From Bacteroidales bacterium (lineage in GTDB: Bacteria > Bacteroidota > Bacteroidia > Bacteroidales > UBA932), in assembly GCA_017513445.1 (NCBI GenBank), contig JAFXFS010000013.1, forward strand, positions 62,001-126,000: 64,000 nucleotides of DNA. Reading direction: 5' to 3'. The position numbers were made by a program, and so were the translations under genes. Within the stretch, counting starts at the first letter, position 1; every line of letters begins with the position of its first letter. The notes beneath the pieces were generated by a model. The model was not told the origin of the DNA, did no database searches, and saw only the letters and a program-made list of their open reading frames with translations. This document shows positions 14,915-23,387 of this stretch, piece by piece.

Positions 14915-16213
14915 TTATCTCCATTTCTCTTTTTCTAAGTCTAATCGTATAAAAATAAAGAGCATAATTGTAAAGCACCAGAGTGAAGATCCCCCATAAC
15001 TAAAGAATGGGAGAGGGATTCCAATAACCGGGACTAATCCGATTGTCATACCAATATTGATAAAGACGTGCATTGCAAAGATGCAGGCGATGGAGTATCC
15101 ATAAATGCGAGTAAACCTATTCTCGCTCTTTTCGGCTCTGTTTATAATCCTGATAATCAATGAGGCATAGAGTATGATAACAAGAAGAGAACCTACAAAT
15201 CCCCACTCTTCACCTACAGTGCAGAAGATGAAATCTGTACTCTGCTCAGGAACGAAGTCATATTTTGTCTGAGTTCCTTGCAGGAATCCTTTTCCAAACA
15301 ATCCTCCTGATCCGATGGCAATCTTTGATTGGTGAACATTGTATCCTACACCCATAATATCCTCTTTAATGCCAAGAAGATCCTCAATTCTTGCCTTTTG
15401 GTGAGGTTGTAGAACATTGTCAAAAACAAATCCAACAGAGAAGAGCATTCCTATGCCCATTATTAAAGCTAAGATATAGTACTTTATAAGAAGATGTTTT
15501 CTCTTTAATTTACTATGAGGTGATGTATAGTGATTGTGAATTAAGAATGCCACCACCAGTGTTCCCAATAAAACAATAGATGTTATTATTGGTCCCCATA
15601 AAAGTGTCAGAATAAAGAAGAGAACAACAGTGCCTCCAATTACCAAAATCCAACCGGACATACCCTCACGATAGAGCATAAAAATAAGCCCGAAAAAGAC
15701 TAATGCAGATCCGGCCTCTTTCTCCATCAAAATTAGAAGAGTTGGGAGTATAATGAGGGCAACTGCCTCTACAAAATGGATCTTCTTCTTGAGAGTGAAG
15801 CCATATTTACTCATAAGAGAACTTAAGGCAATTATCGTCGCAATTTTGGCAAATTCAGCTGGTTGGATTTGAAGAGGCCCTATTCTAATCCAGCTTCTGG
15901 AGCCATTTATATCTACCCCAACAAATATCACTGCCACCAGAACAAGCATCATTATCCCATATATCCACCAGGCAAAGACATTGTAGAGTTTAGGATTTAT
16001 GACAAATATTATGATAACTGCCAAAACGAGTGATGCACAGATCCAAATGAGTTGTTTGCCATACTTTTCGCCAAAATCAAGTATGTTGTATGTGCCATCT
16101 TCACCTGCCCCACAAGAGGCAAGGATATTTACCCAGCCAATAAAGACAAGGGCAAGATACAAGATGATAAGCATCCAATCAAGTCTCTTATATAGCGAAA
16201 AATTATCTCTCAT
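14915..16213 (-). CDS. rodA: Rod-shape SEDS glycosyltransferase RodA, 432 aa
   Basis: This is a SEDS-family polytopic membrane protein with about ten hydrophobic helices. It polymerises lipid II into glycan strands during side-wall growth, paired with PBP2. Family marks seen are SWIRIGPLQIQPAEFAKIA in the middle, a large loop with VGYNVHQSKIAIGSGGLFGKG, and the PVIGIPLPFFSYGGSSLW signature near the C-terminus. Its ATG overlaps the mrdA stop (ATGA), so RodA and PBP2 are translated together. It is the last gene of the mre cluster. Confidence 0.96.
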   Translation of the reverse strand: MRDNFSLYKRLDWMLIILYLALVFIGWVNILASCGAGEDGTYNILDFGEKYGKQLIWICASLVLAVIIIFVINPKLYNVFAWWIYGIMMLVLVAVIFVGVDINGSRSWIRIGPLQIQPAEFAKIATIIALSSLMSKYGFTLKKKIHFVEAVALIILPTLLILMEKEAGSALVFFGLIFMLYREGMSGWILVIGGTVVLFFILTLLWGPIITSIVLLGTLVVAFLIHNHYTSPHSKLKRKHLLIKYYILALIMGIGMLFSVGFVFDNVLQPHQKARIEDLLGIKEDIMGVGYNVHQSKIAIGSGGLFGKGFLQGTQTKYDFVPEQSTDFIFCTVGEEWGFVGSLLVIILYASLIIRIINRAEKSENRFTRIYGYSIACIFAMHVFINIGMTIGLVPVIGIPLPFFSYGGSSLWCFTIMLFIFIRLDLEKEKWR

Positions 16214-18063
16214 CTTCTCTTTTTAACTTTAACCTTGTGCATCAAACTTGAACTTAGGATGCGATCTTCAATATATTTTCTCTCTGGAGAAATCTCCCCA
16301 TTGAGGTATTGTTCTACAAGGAGGGAGGCAATAGGTGCAGCCCAAGTAGCTCCAAAACCACCATTTTCCACATAAGCTGCGACAGCTATTTTTGGATTAT
16401 CCTTTGGTGCAAAGCAGATAAATACAGAGTGGTCATCTCCGTGTGGATTTTGAGCTGTTCCAGTCTTTCCGCAAATATCAAGTCCTTCCACAGCAGCAAT
16501 AGTTGCGGTACCACCGGTGCCTGGAGGGCTATTTACAGCACGATACATACCTATAACTGCCTCTTCGAAATAGGTGGTATCTACCATAGTATAGTTCTTT
16601 ATTTTATACTTTGGATCAATTTCAACATTTTCGCTCTCCTTTACAATATGAGGAGTATAGTAGTATCCTCTGTTTGCCATTGTGGCTGCGAAATTGGCCA
16701 AATGAAGCGGAGTGCTTCCAATCTCACCCTGACCGATTGATAGGGAGATAACTGTTAGTGAGCGCCATCCTTTCTTACCATAAATTTTATTATAGTAATT
16801 GCTATTCGGAATAAACCCGCTCTGTTCAGATGGGAAATCGCTACCCAACTTTGTGCCGAAACCAAAACTCTTGACATACTCATTCCATTTATCCATCGCC
16901 TCTCCGATATTCTCATATTTTGGATTATCAAGAATGTTTCGTAAAACATAGCAATAATAGGCATTGCAGGACATCATTATTGATTCGTAAAAATCAACAG
17001 GAGATTTATGTACGTGGCATCCCAATTTTACATTTCCTGCTTTATATCCCTGTGAACAACTATAGTGAGTTGATGGAGTTAGAACACCCTCTTGAAGACC
17101 AATAAGACCATTGACAATTTTGAATACTGATCCTGGTGGTTGAGGAGACATTACAGCGCGGTTGTACATTGGTTTATATGGATCACTCGCTATTTCGTTG
17201 TAATGTTTGCTGATTTCAGCAAGGATAGATACATCAATTCCAGGACTTGATACAAGGGTAAGAATCTCCCCTGTAGATGGCTCGATAGCCACCAAACTAC
17301 CCACTTTGTTCTTCATCAAGGCCTCGCCATATTGCTGTAACCTTCCATCAATAGTCGAGACAATATTTTTTCCCTCAACAGGACTTACATCATATTCCCC
17401 ATTTTCGTAATGAGACACAATTCTGTTTCTTGAGTCTCGTAGAAATATTGAGTGTCCCTTTTCGCCTCTAAGGTACTCTTCGCAAGTCTCTTCAATTCCT
17501 GTTTTTCCGGCATAATCTCCTCCTCGATAGCCGGGATTTTTCTTTATATAATCACCATCTACCTCAGATACATAACCAATCAAGTTTGCACCTGCATTGA
17601 AAGGATAACTTCTTGCTGTTCTTGGGACTCCACTAAATCCAACAAAATCAGCGGACTTCTCTATAAACTGATTATATTGTTCGTTGGAGATGTGTTTGAG
17701 GAATGTAAGTGTTTGATAACCAACGCGTGAGCGGTATTTCTTATACTCCCTGAATTTCTCTTTTACGAATGATGTATCAATGTCGAAAATTTTACAGAAA
17801 GCGACAGTGTCAAATGGTAGTACCTCCACCGGAGTTACAGTGATGTCATAGATAATTTTGTTCCCTACTAATACCTCATTATTTCTGTCGAGAATCAATC
17901 CTCTTGCAGGGTAACGAGTTACATATTTCAACGCATTGTTACCCGCATTGATTTTATACTCCTTATCTATAATTTGGATATTAAAAAGCCTGATAAGTAT
18001 TATTGCAAAAATTACAATAAGACCGATTATCAGTGTGTTTTTCTTTTTGTTATCCTGGATCAT
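16210..18063 (-). CDS. mrdA: Penicillin-binding protein 2 (MrdA), 617 aa
   Basis: It begins with a short basic cytoplasmic tail and one membrane anchor (about residues 8-28). A PBP dimerisation region (YPARGLILDRN) comes next, then the transpeptidase domain: SxxK in PPGSVFKIV at about 312, SxN around MSCNAYY, and KTGTAQNPHGDDHSVF. It cross-links peptidoglycan in the lateral wall as the RodA partner. The start overlaps the mreD stop in TAATG, a coupled junction. The length is normal for the family. Confidence 0.96.
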   Translation of the reverse strand: MIQDNKKKNTLIIGLIVIFAIILIRLFNIQIIDKEYKINAGNNALKYVTRYPARGLILDRNNEVLVGNKIIYDITVTPVEVLPFDTVAFCKIFDIDTSFVKEKFREYKKYRSRVGYQTLTFLKHISNEQYNQFIEKSADFVGFSGVPRTARSYPFNAGANLIGYVSEVDGDYIKKNPGYRGGDYAGKTGIEETCEEYLRGEKGHSIFLRDSRNRIVSHYENGEYDVSPVEGKNIVSTIDGRLQQYGEALMKNKVGSLVAIEPSTGEILTLVSSPGIDVSILAEISKHYNEIASDPYKPMYNRAVMSPQPPGSVFKIVNGLIGLQEGVLTPSTHYSCSQGYKAGNVKLGCHVHKSPVDFYESIMMSCNAYYCYVLRNILDNPKYENIGEAMDKWNEYVKSFGFGTKLGSDFPSEQSGFIPNSNYYNKIYGKKGWRSLTVISLSIGQGEIGSTPLHLANFAATMANRGYYYTPHIVKESENVEIDPKYKIKNYTMVDTTYFEEAVIGMYRAVNSPPGTGGTATIAAVEGLDICGKTGTAQNPHGDDHSVFICFAPKDNPKIAVAAYVENGGFGATWAAPIASLLVEQYLNGEISPERKYIEDRILSSSLMHKVKVKKRR

Positions 18064-18560
18064 TATCGTTGACGGAATAGAGAATAACTAATAAGTAGAG
18101 ATAGAGCCAGATTGGCAATTGTACTTAGAGATAATTTTGCCAAAATGGTGAAAAATGGTCTTACTCCTGCCATATCAAACAGCACATATACCAACATATA
18201 GAGTAATATGGATAATAGGAGGTATATAGTGTACTTTCTCAAACCGACATCAAATGGTGATGGGGTATCTGTTTTATTGTATGTCTCTTTATTAACCGTT
18301 AAGTCAAAAATCGTATTTCTTGCAAATCCTAGGGCAACACCACTTGCTGCATTAAGTCCTAAAACGCCATCAGAGAGGAGGTCTAATCCCAATCCCAATC
18401 CGAAACCGATAAACATCAGGACTGGAGTGTCAACCTTTAGCGGAAATGAGAGCAATAGCAAAGGAATCAGGCATAGATAAATGTATGGCCCAACATTTAC
18501 AAAATCACATAGAATGATTTGTAAAAGAAACAATGCTATGAAAATCAGTGCCTTTCTCAT
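18063..18560 (-). CDS. mreD: Rod-shape protein MreD, 165 aa
   Basis: This is a small integral membrane protein with about five hydrophobic helices. The pattern LCLIPLLLLSFPLKVDTPVL and the GFGLGLGLDLLSDGVLGLNA segment are typical of MreD. It links MreB filaments to the wall-synthesis enzymes through MreC. It lies directly between mreC (abutting) and mrdA (1-base overlap). Sequence conservation in MreD is weak, so the order of the cluster is important support. Confidence 0.9.
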   Translation of the reverse strand: MRKALIFIALFLLQIILCDFVNVGPYIYLCLIPLLLLSFPLKVDTPVLMFIGFGLGLGLDLLSDGVLGLNAASGVALGFARNTIFDLTVNKETYNKTDTPSPFDVGLRKYTIYLLLSILLYMLVYVLFDMAGVRPFFTILAKLSLSTIANLALSLLISYSLFRQR

Positions 18561-19382
18561 CTACTTTTTCGCTGTCTCGTCTAAAAGTTCATTAAGTTCC
18601 TCACTCCTCTTGTTATCGACAATTGTAACGTATTGGAGTGATGAGTAGTTAAGGAAGAGGTCAACATCCAAAGAGAGAGAGGTGCCCCCTTTATCATCAA
18701 TTTTACTAACTGTACCAAGAGGTATATCTGATGGGAAGATAAGAGAAAAACCACTTGATACTATTGTATCTCCAACCACAACATCGGTATGAAGAGGAAT
18801 CTCTTTTAATGTAGCTCTTCTCGGGTTTACTCCTTGCCACTCCATCGGCCCAAAAATATTGTTTTTTGCAATCTTTGCACTAATACTTTGAGATTTATTC
18901 AAAAAGGAGGTAACATAAGCGTAATTCTTTGTTACAGAATGAATTACGCCAACAATTCCATTTGCAGAGATAACACCCATATCCGCCTCAACTCCATCTT
19001 TTGATCCTTTATCCAAAATGATAAAGTTGTGTTGTTTATTGGTAGAGTTCTTTATGATTTTTGCACTCTTGTAAGAGTACTCTTTTTCTTTATTTATGTA
19101 AAATAGAGTATCCTCAGGAATCATTGCACGTGCCTCTTCAAGAGCATTTTTAAGTGCATTATTCTCTTCGCTAAGGTATTTGTTTGTCTCTTTAAGATTG
19201 AAATATGCTTTAGTATTCTCCCCAAATCTCCAAAGAGATGTCTGAATGGAGCGAACCCCTCCGACAATGCGATAACGTTGTACAATGCCGTTATTGGTTA
19301 TTAGCAAGATAGAAATTGTCTCTAATAACACAAAAACGGCAATACTTACAACAATTCGCACAAATGAGGAGCTATTTCTCAT
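18561..19382 (-). CDS. mreC: Rod-shape protein MreC, 273 aa
   Basis: One N-terminal membrane helix (about residues 8-28) is followed by a coiled coil (KETNKYLSEENNALKNALEE, about 63-90) and a beta-rich periplasmic domain with DGVEADMGVISANGIVGVI and VGDTIVSSGFSLIFPSDIPLG. This is the full MreC layout. It forms the periplasmic scaffold of the elongasome and contacts PBP2. It is 10 bases downstream of mreB. Confidence 0.95.
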   Translation of the reverse strand: MRNSSSFVRIVVSIAVFVLLETISILLITNNGIVQRYRIVGGVRSIQTSLWRFGENTKAYFNLKETNKYLSEENNALKNALEEARAMIPEDTLFYINKEKEYSYKSAKIIKNSTNKQHNFIILDKGSKDGVEADMGVISANGIVGVIHSVTKNYAYVTSFLNKSQSISAKIAKNNIFGPMEWQGVNPRRATLKEIPLHTDVVVGDTIVSSGFSLIFPSDIPLGTVSKIDDKGGTSLSLDVDLFLNYSSLQYVTIVDNKRSEELNELLDETAKK

Positions 19383-19392
19383 CTTGTACCTT

Positions 19393-20412
19393 TTATCTCA
19401 TTAAGAAATTATATGAAGATGCATTCTTCAAAGCAATACAAGTACCTCTTGCAACTGCGCGAAGAGGATCCTCAGATACGTGGAATGGAATATTGATTTT
19501 CTTTGAAAGTCTTTGATCCAAACCTCTTAACAACGCACCACCACCTGTTAGGAAGATACCCTTCTTAACGATATCTGTATAAAGCTCTGGAGGTGTATTT
19601 TCAAGAACTTGAAGAATTGCTGCTTCAATTTTAACAATTGATTTATCAAGACAGTGTGCAATCTCAGGGCTGGTAACCATTGCCTCAACAGGATGGGCAG
19701 TCATTAAGTTAGGACCTTGAACTGTATATGGTTCAGGCATAACATCTAAATCAGATGTCGCTGCACCAATCTTGATTTTGATATCTTCAGATGTTACCTC
19801 TCCGATACGGATATTGTGTTGCTGACGCATATATTGCTGAATTTCAGATGTGAACACGTCACCAGCAACACGGATACTCTGGTCTGCAACAATACCACCC
19901 AAAGAGATTACGGCGATTTCTGTAGTACCACCTCCGATGTCAACAACCATATTTCCAGTAGGAGCTTCTACATCCAATCCGATACCTAAAGCTGCAGCCA
20001 TTGGCTCAAAAATTAGATAAACATCACGTCCTCCTGCGTGTTCAGAAGAGTCACGTACCGCACGAATTTCCACCTCAGTACTTCCTGAAGGGATACAAAC
20101 TACCATTTTTAAGTTTGGAGCAAATAATCTTTTCTTGGTATTGATAAGTTTAATGAATTCACGAATCATCAATTCGGAAGCATTAAAGTCAGCAATCACT
20201 CCATCACGTAAAGGTCTGATAGTCTTGATATTAGGGTTGGTTTTTTCGTGCATTTTCTTAGCGGCTACACCTACAGCAAGAGGTTTGCCGGTATTTCTGT
20301 CAATAGCAATGATTGAAGGTTCATCAATCACAATTTTGTCATTCATAAAAATGACTGTGTTGGCTGTACCTAAGTCAATTGCTAATTCTTGGGTCCAAAA
20401 TGAAAGTGCCAT
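19393..20412 (-). CDS. mreB: Actin-like rod-shape protein MreB, 339 aa
   Basis: This is a complete bacterial actin. The phosphate 1 loop is AIDLGTANT (about residues 11-19), phosphate 2 is VVDIGGGTTEIAVISLGG, and the adenosine motif is GIFLTGGGALLRGLD. It polymerises on the inner membrane and guides wall insertion. It follows purH by 13 bases in the same direction and is the first shape gene of the cluster. No separate promoter is obvious in so short a gap, so it probably relies on the purH transcript or on a promoter inside purH. Confidence 0.97.
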   Translation of the reverse strand: MALSFWTQELAIDLGTANTVIFMNDKIVIDEPSIIAIDRNTGKPLAVGVAAKKMHEKTNPNIKTIRPLRDGVIADFNASELMIREFIKLINTKKRLFAPNLKMVVCIPSGSTEVEIRAVRDSSEHAGGRDVYLIFEPMAAALGIGLDVEAPTGNMVVDIGGGTTEIAVISLGGIVADQSIRVAGDVFTSEIQQYMRQQHNIRIGEVTSEDIKIKIGAATSDLDVMPEPYTVQGPNLMTAHPVEAMVTSPEIAHCLDKSIVKIEAAILQVLENTPPELYTDIVKKGIFLTGGGALLRGLDQRLSKKINIPFHVSEDPLRAVARGTCIALKNASSYNFLMR

Positions 20413-20425
20413 ATTTTTTTACTTT

Positions 20426-21961
20426 TTAATGCTTGAAGTGTCTTTTTCCTGTAATAATCATAGCAACATTATTCTTGTTGCAGTAGTCTATACTCTCATT
20501 GTCTCTTATTGAGCCACCTGGGTGAATAACAGCAGTTATACCTGCTTGATGAGCAATTTCAACACAATCAGGGAATGGGAAGAAGGCGTCTGAAGCCATA
20601 ACCGCACCATTCAAATCAAAACCAAAGTTGTGTGCCTTTTCAATGGCTTGTTTAAGAGCATCTACGCGAGATGTTTGACCAACACCACTTGCAAGAAGCA
20701 TATTTCCTTTGGCAAGTACAATTGCATTTGATTTAGAGTGCTTAACAAGTTTATTTGCGAAAAGTAGATCTTTTACCTGTTCTTCAGTTGGAGCAAGTTC
20801 AGAAGCAACTCTTAAATCAGCATCGGATTCAAGATAACTATCTCTCTCTTGAACTAAAACGCCTCCAAGAAGTGAGCGGAATTTTTTAACAGAAGGTTTT
20901 ACATCTCCCGAAAGAAGAATGATTCTGTTTTTCTTCTCTTTAAGTATAGAAAGTGCCTCAGAAGTATATTCAGGGGCGATAATTACTTCAAAGAAGATTT
21001 TGCCAATTTCAGAAGCGGTCTCTTCGTTAATAGCTCTGTTAGCAATAATGATACCTCCAAAAGCAGAAACCGGATCTCCAGCCAAAGCATCTTTCCAGGC
21101 ATCCAAAATGTTGTCACGAGAAGCACATCCACACGCATTATTGTGTTTGATTACTGCGACAGTTGGCTCTGAAAAATCTGAAATAAGTTCAATAGCTGCC
21201 TCGATATCAAGAAGATTGTTGTAAGAAATCTCTTTTCCGTGAAGTTGCTCAGGAAGAGATTCTACTCCACCATAATATTTTGCACTTTGGTGTGGGTTTT
21301 CTCCATATCTTAAAGAAACAGGGGTTGTAACGCTTTCAGAGAAAGATTCTGTAACTCCTTCTCTATTGAAATAGTTGAAAATAGCGGTGTCGTAGTGAGA
21401 AGATGTCAGGAATGCACGGGTAGCAAACCATCTTCTTTGGTCAATAGTGCTAACACCTTTACCCTCTTTAAGTAGTTCAAGTAGGGGTGCATAATCATCT
21501 TTGCTTGAAACTATGATAACATCATTAAAGTTTTTGGCAGCTGCACGAATAAGAGAGATGCCTCCAATATCAATTTTTTCAATAATCTCCTGTTGAGAAG
21601 CATCATTTTTAACATACTCTTCGAATGGATACAAATCAACGATTACCAAATCAATTGGTGGGATCTCATATTGGTTAACTTCGTTGATGTCACTTTCCAA
21701 CTCTCTACGAGATAGGATTCCTCCAAAAACTTTTGGGTGAAGAGTCTTAACTCTACCGCCTAAGATAGATGGATATCCGGTAATGTCTTCAACTTTAGTT
21801 ACCTCAATATCAATACTTTGCAAGAAATCGTAAGTTCCTCCGGTAGATAGAATGGATATGCCATTTTTTACCAATTCTTTAGCAATTTCTTCAATTCCAT
21901 CTTTGTGATAAACAGATATCAGTGCCTGCTTAATTCTTCTTTCCACTTTATTCTCCGCCAT
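20426..21961 (-). CDS. purH: Bifunctional AICAR transformylase/IMP cyclohydrolase PurH, 511 aa
   Basis: The N-terminal MGS-like domain carries IMP cyclohydrolase (ILSTGGTYDFLQ and GRVKTLHPKVFGGIL). The C-terminal domain carries AICAR formyltransferase (LRYGENPHQSAKYYGG, VIKHNNACGCA and DAFFPFPDCVEIA). Together they perform the last two steps to IMP. The length is normal. A -7 box TAAATTTG (minus, 21996-22003) lies upstream, back to back with the ispD promoter. The purH-mreB order puts purine synthesis ahead of the elongasome genes. Confidence 0.97.
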   Translation of the reverse strand: MAENKVERRIKQALISVYHKDGIEEIAKELVKNGISILSTGGTYDFLQSIDIEVTKVEDITGYPSILGGRVKTLHPKVFGGILSRRELESDINEVNQYEIPPIDLVIVDLYPFEEYVKNDASQQEIIEKIDIGGISLIRAAAKNFNDVIIVSSKDDYAPLLELLKEGKGVSTIDQRRWFATRAFLTSSHYDTAIFNYFNREGVTESFSESVTTPVSLRYGENPHQSAKYYGGVESLPEQLHGKEISYNNLLDIEAAIELISDFSEPTVAVIKHNNACGCASRDNILDAWKDALAGDPVSAFGGIIIANRAINEETASEIGKIFFEVIIAPEYTSEALSILKEKKNRIILLSGDVKPSVKKFRSLLGGVLVQERDSYLESDADLRVASELAPTEEQVKDLLFANKLVKHSKSNAIVLAKGNMLLASGVGQTSRVDALKQAIEKAHNFGFDLNGAVMASDAFFPFPDCVEIAHQAGITAVIHPGGSIRDNESIDYCNKNNVAMIITGKRHFKH

Positions 21962-21995
21962 AGTAACAAAAAAATTTTTATAAAGTGTAAAAATA

Positions 21996-22026
21996 CAAAT
22001 TTATTGTGATAAAAAGGTTATTTTTG
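21996..22026. promoter_or_regulatory. Divergent -7 boxes for purH (-) and ispD (+)
   Basis: The minus strand reads TAAATTTG at 22003-21996, and the plus strand reads TATTTTTG at 22019-22026. The plus box places the ispD transcript start near 22030, which excludes the earlier GTG at 22006 as a start codon. Confidence 0.55.
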
Positions 22027-22056
22027 TCTATTAATTACATAATAAAATTGAACTTT

Positions 22057-22734
22057 ATGGAAAGAAAAATTTTTGCAATAATTTTGGCGGGTGGAAGTGG
22101 CTCCAGAATGGGTTCAGAATTACCTAAACAATTTATAGAAATTGAGGGTAAACCTATCCTTAGACATACTATAGAGGCATTTCAATCTCTCCCTTTAAAG
22201 GTGGAAATTATTGTTGTTCTTCCATCTAACCAAAAGAGTTTTTGGAAAAATTATTGCAAAGAGACAGGTTTTTTAACAAAATATATTCTCCCATCGGGTG
22301 GAATTACACGTTTCCATTCAGTTCAGAATGCATTGAAATATGTTCCAGACGGAGCTTTAGTGATGATTCACGACGGTGTAAGACCATTTGTTACACAAGA
22401 TTTTCTGATGAGTTTGATTGAGAAGGGAAAGGATTATGAAGCAGTAGTGCCGGTGCGTCCGAGTATAGAATCTCTAAGAAGGGTAGAGGGAGATGATTCT
22501 TTTGCGATAGACAGAAGCTCCTATGTCTCAGTTCAAACCCCGCAAGTGTTTCATTCTGAGGTAATTAACAAGGCATATTCTCAAAGTTATAATCCCTCTT
22601 TTACAGATGATGCATCTGTAGTTGAAGCTGCCGGATACAAGATAACTCTTTGTGAAGGTCTGCGACAGAACATAAAAATAACTACCCCCGAAGATTTGGA
22701 GGTAATTAGTGGTAATATTTTTAAACTTAATTAA
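22057..22734 (+). CDS. ispD: MEP cytidylyltransferase IspD
   Basis: IspD joins CTP with 2-C-methyl-D-erythritol 4-phosphate in the non-mevalonate isoprenoid pathway. The nucleotide loop LAGGSGSRMGSELPKQF starts near residue 10. HDGVRPFV and VQTPQVFHSEVI are the substrate motifs, and TDDASVVEAAG is near the end. I take the ATG at 22057 (225 aa), because the -7 box at 22019-22026 lies after the longer frame's start. The stop codon directly abuts the stop of the convergent Lrp-type gene. Confidence 0.95.
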   Translation: MERKIFAIILAGGSGSRMGSELPKQFIEIEGKPILRHTIEAFQSLPLKVEIIVVLPSNQKSFWKNYCKETGFLTKYILPSGGITRFHSVQNALKYVPDGALVMIHDGVRPFVTQDFLMSLIEKGKDYEAVVPVRPSIESLRRVEGDDSFAIDRSSYVSVQTPQVFHSEVINKAYSQSYNPSFTDDASVVEAAGYKITLCEGLRQNIKITTPEDLEVISGNIFKLN

Positions 22735-23223
22735 TTATCTGTGTTGAGGGGCATTGGCATAATCTTTAACCCAGATTTGTCTCTCAATAGCTTGATCAAG
22801 CGAGATCCAAGTTTCAGTTTGCTCAATTCCAGGAATCTTTTGGATAGTGTTTAGCAACACCTCCATAAGGTGGTCGTGATTAAAGCAATAGAGTTTAAGC
22901 ATCAGGGCGTGTTTGCCTGTGATATAGTGACACTCTACGACCTCTGAAATATTTTTCAGAGCCGCAATAACTTCCGGATAGAGGTTGGCCTGTGATAGAC
23001 TAACTCCAACAAACGCGCAAACCGACAATCCCAATGTCTGAGGTTTTACTAACAAACGGGATCCGGTAATAATACCCAAATTTTCCATCTTCTTCACCCT
23101 TTGGTGAATTGCTGCACCAGATACTCCACACTCTCTCGCTATCTCCAAGAAAGGCATTCTTGCATTTTTTACTAAGAAGGATAGAATTTTCTGGTCAATC
23201 TGATCAATTTGATAGCCTGACAT
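22735..23223 (-). CDS. Lrp/AsnC-family transcriptional regulator, 162 aa
   Basis: The N-terminal winged helix shows IDQIDQKILSFLVKNARMPF followed by IARECGVSGAAIHQRVKKME, the usual Lrp/AsnC helix-turn-helix. The C-terminal part (from VGVSLSQANLYPEV, with HYITGKHALMLKLY) is the RAM ligand-binding domain. The family senses amino acids and forms octamers. I choose the ATG at 23223, because the -7 box TACTTTTG (minus, 23255-23248) overlaps the longer frame's TTG start. Targets cannot be told from the window. Confidence 0.9.
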   Translation of the reverse strand: MSGYQIDQIDQKILSFLVKNARMPFLEIARECGVSGAAIHQRVKKMENLGIITGSRLLVKPQTLGLSVCAFVGVSLSQANLYPEVIAALKNISEVVECHYITGKHALMLKLYCFNHDHLMEVLLNTIQKIPGIEQTETWISLDQAIERQIWVKDYANAPQHR

Positions 23224-23247
23224 AACTCTTATCTTTTGAAATTTCAG

Positions 23248-23255
23248 CAAAAGTA
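23248..23255 (-). promoter_or_regulatory. -7 box for the Lrp-type gene
   Basis: TACTTTTG on the minus strand, 25 bases upstream of the chosen ATG, with the transcript start expected near 23244. It decides the start codon of this gene. Confidence 0.6.
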
Positions 23256-23303
23256 AGAAAAATATAACAAATATGTTCTCTATAAAAGATTTTAACTTTT
23301 AGA

Positions 23304-23342
23304 AGAAAAAATCAGAGTATTACGAAAACGCAACACTCTGAT
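23304..23342 (-). terminator. Intrinsic terminator after topA
   Basis: On the minus strand ATCAGAGT (23342-23335) pairs with ACTCTGAT (23318-23311), followed by a T run. It ends topA transcription before the Lrp-type gene. Confidence 0.7.
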
Positions 23343-23387
23343 AATGATTAAATTATATTTACCATAAATTACTTACAAATTGTAAGT

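Noticed and set aside
22006..22056. Upstream GTG start of ispD
   Set aside because: It lies before the -7 box at 22019-22026, and the catalytic loop fits the ATG at 22057.
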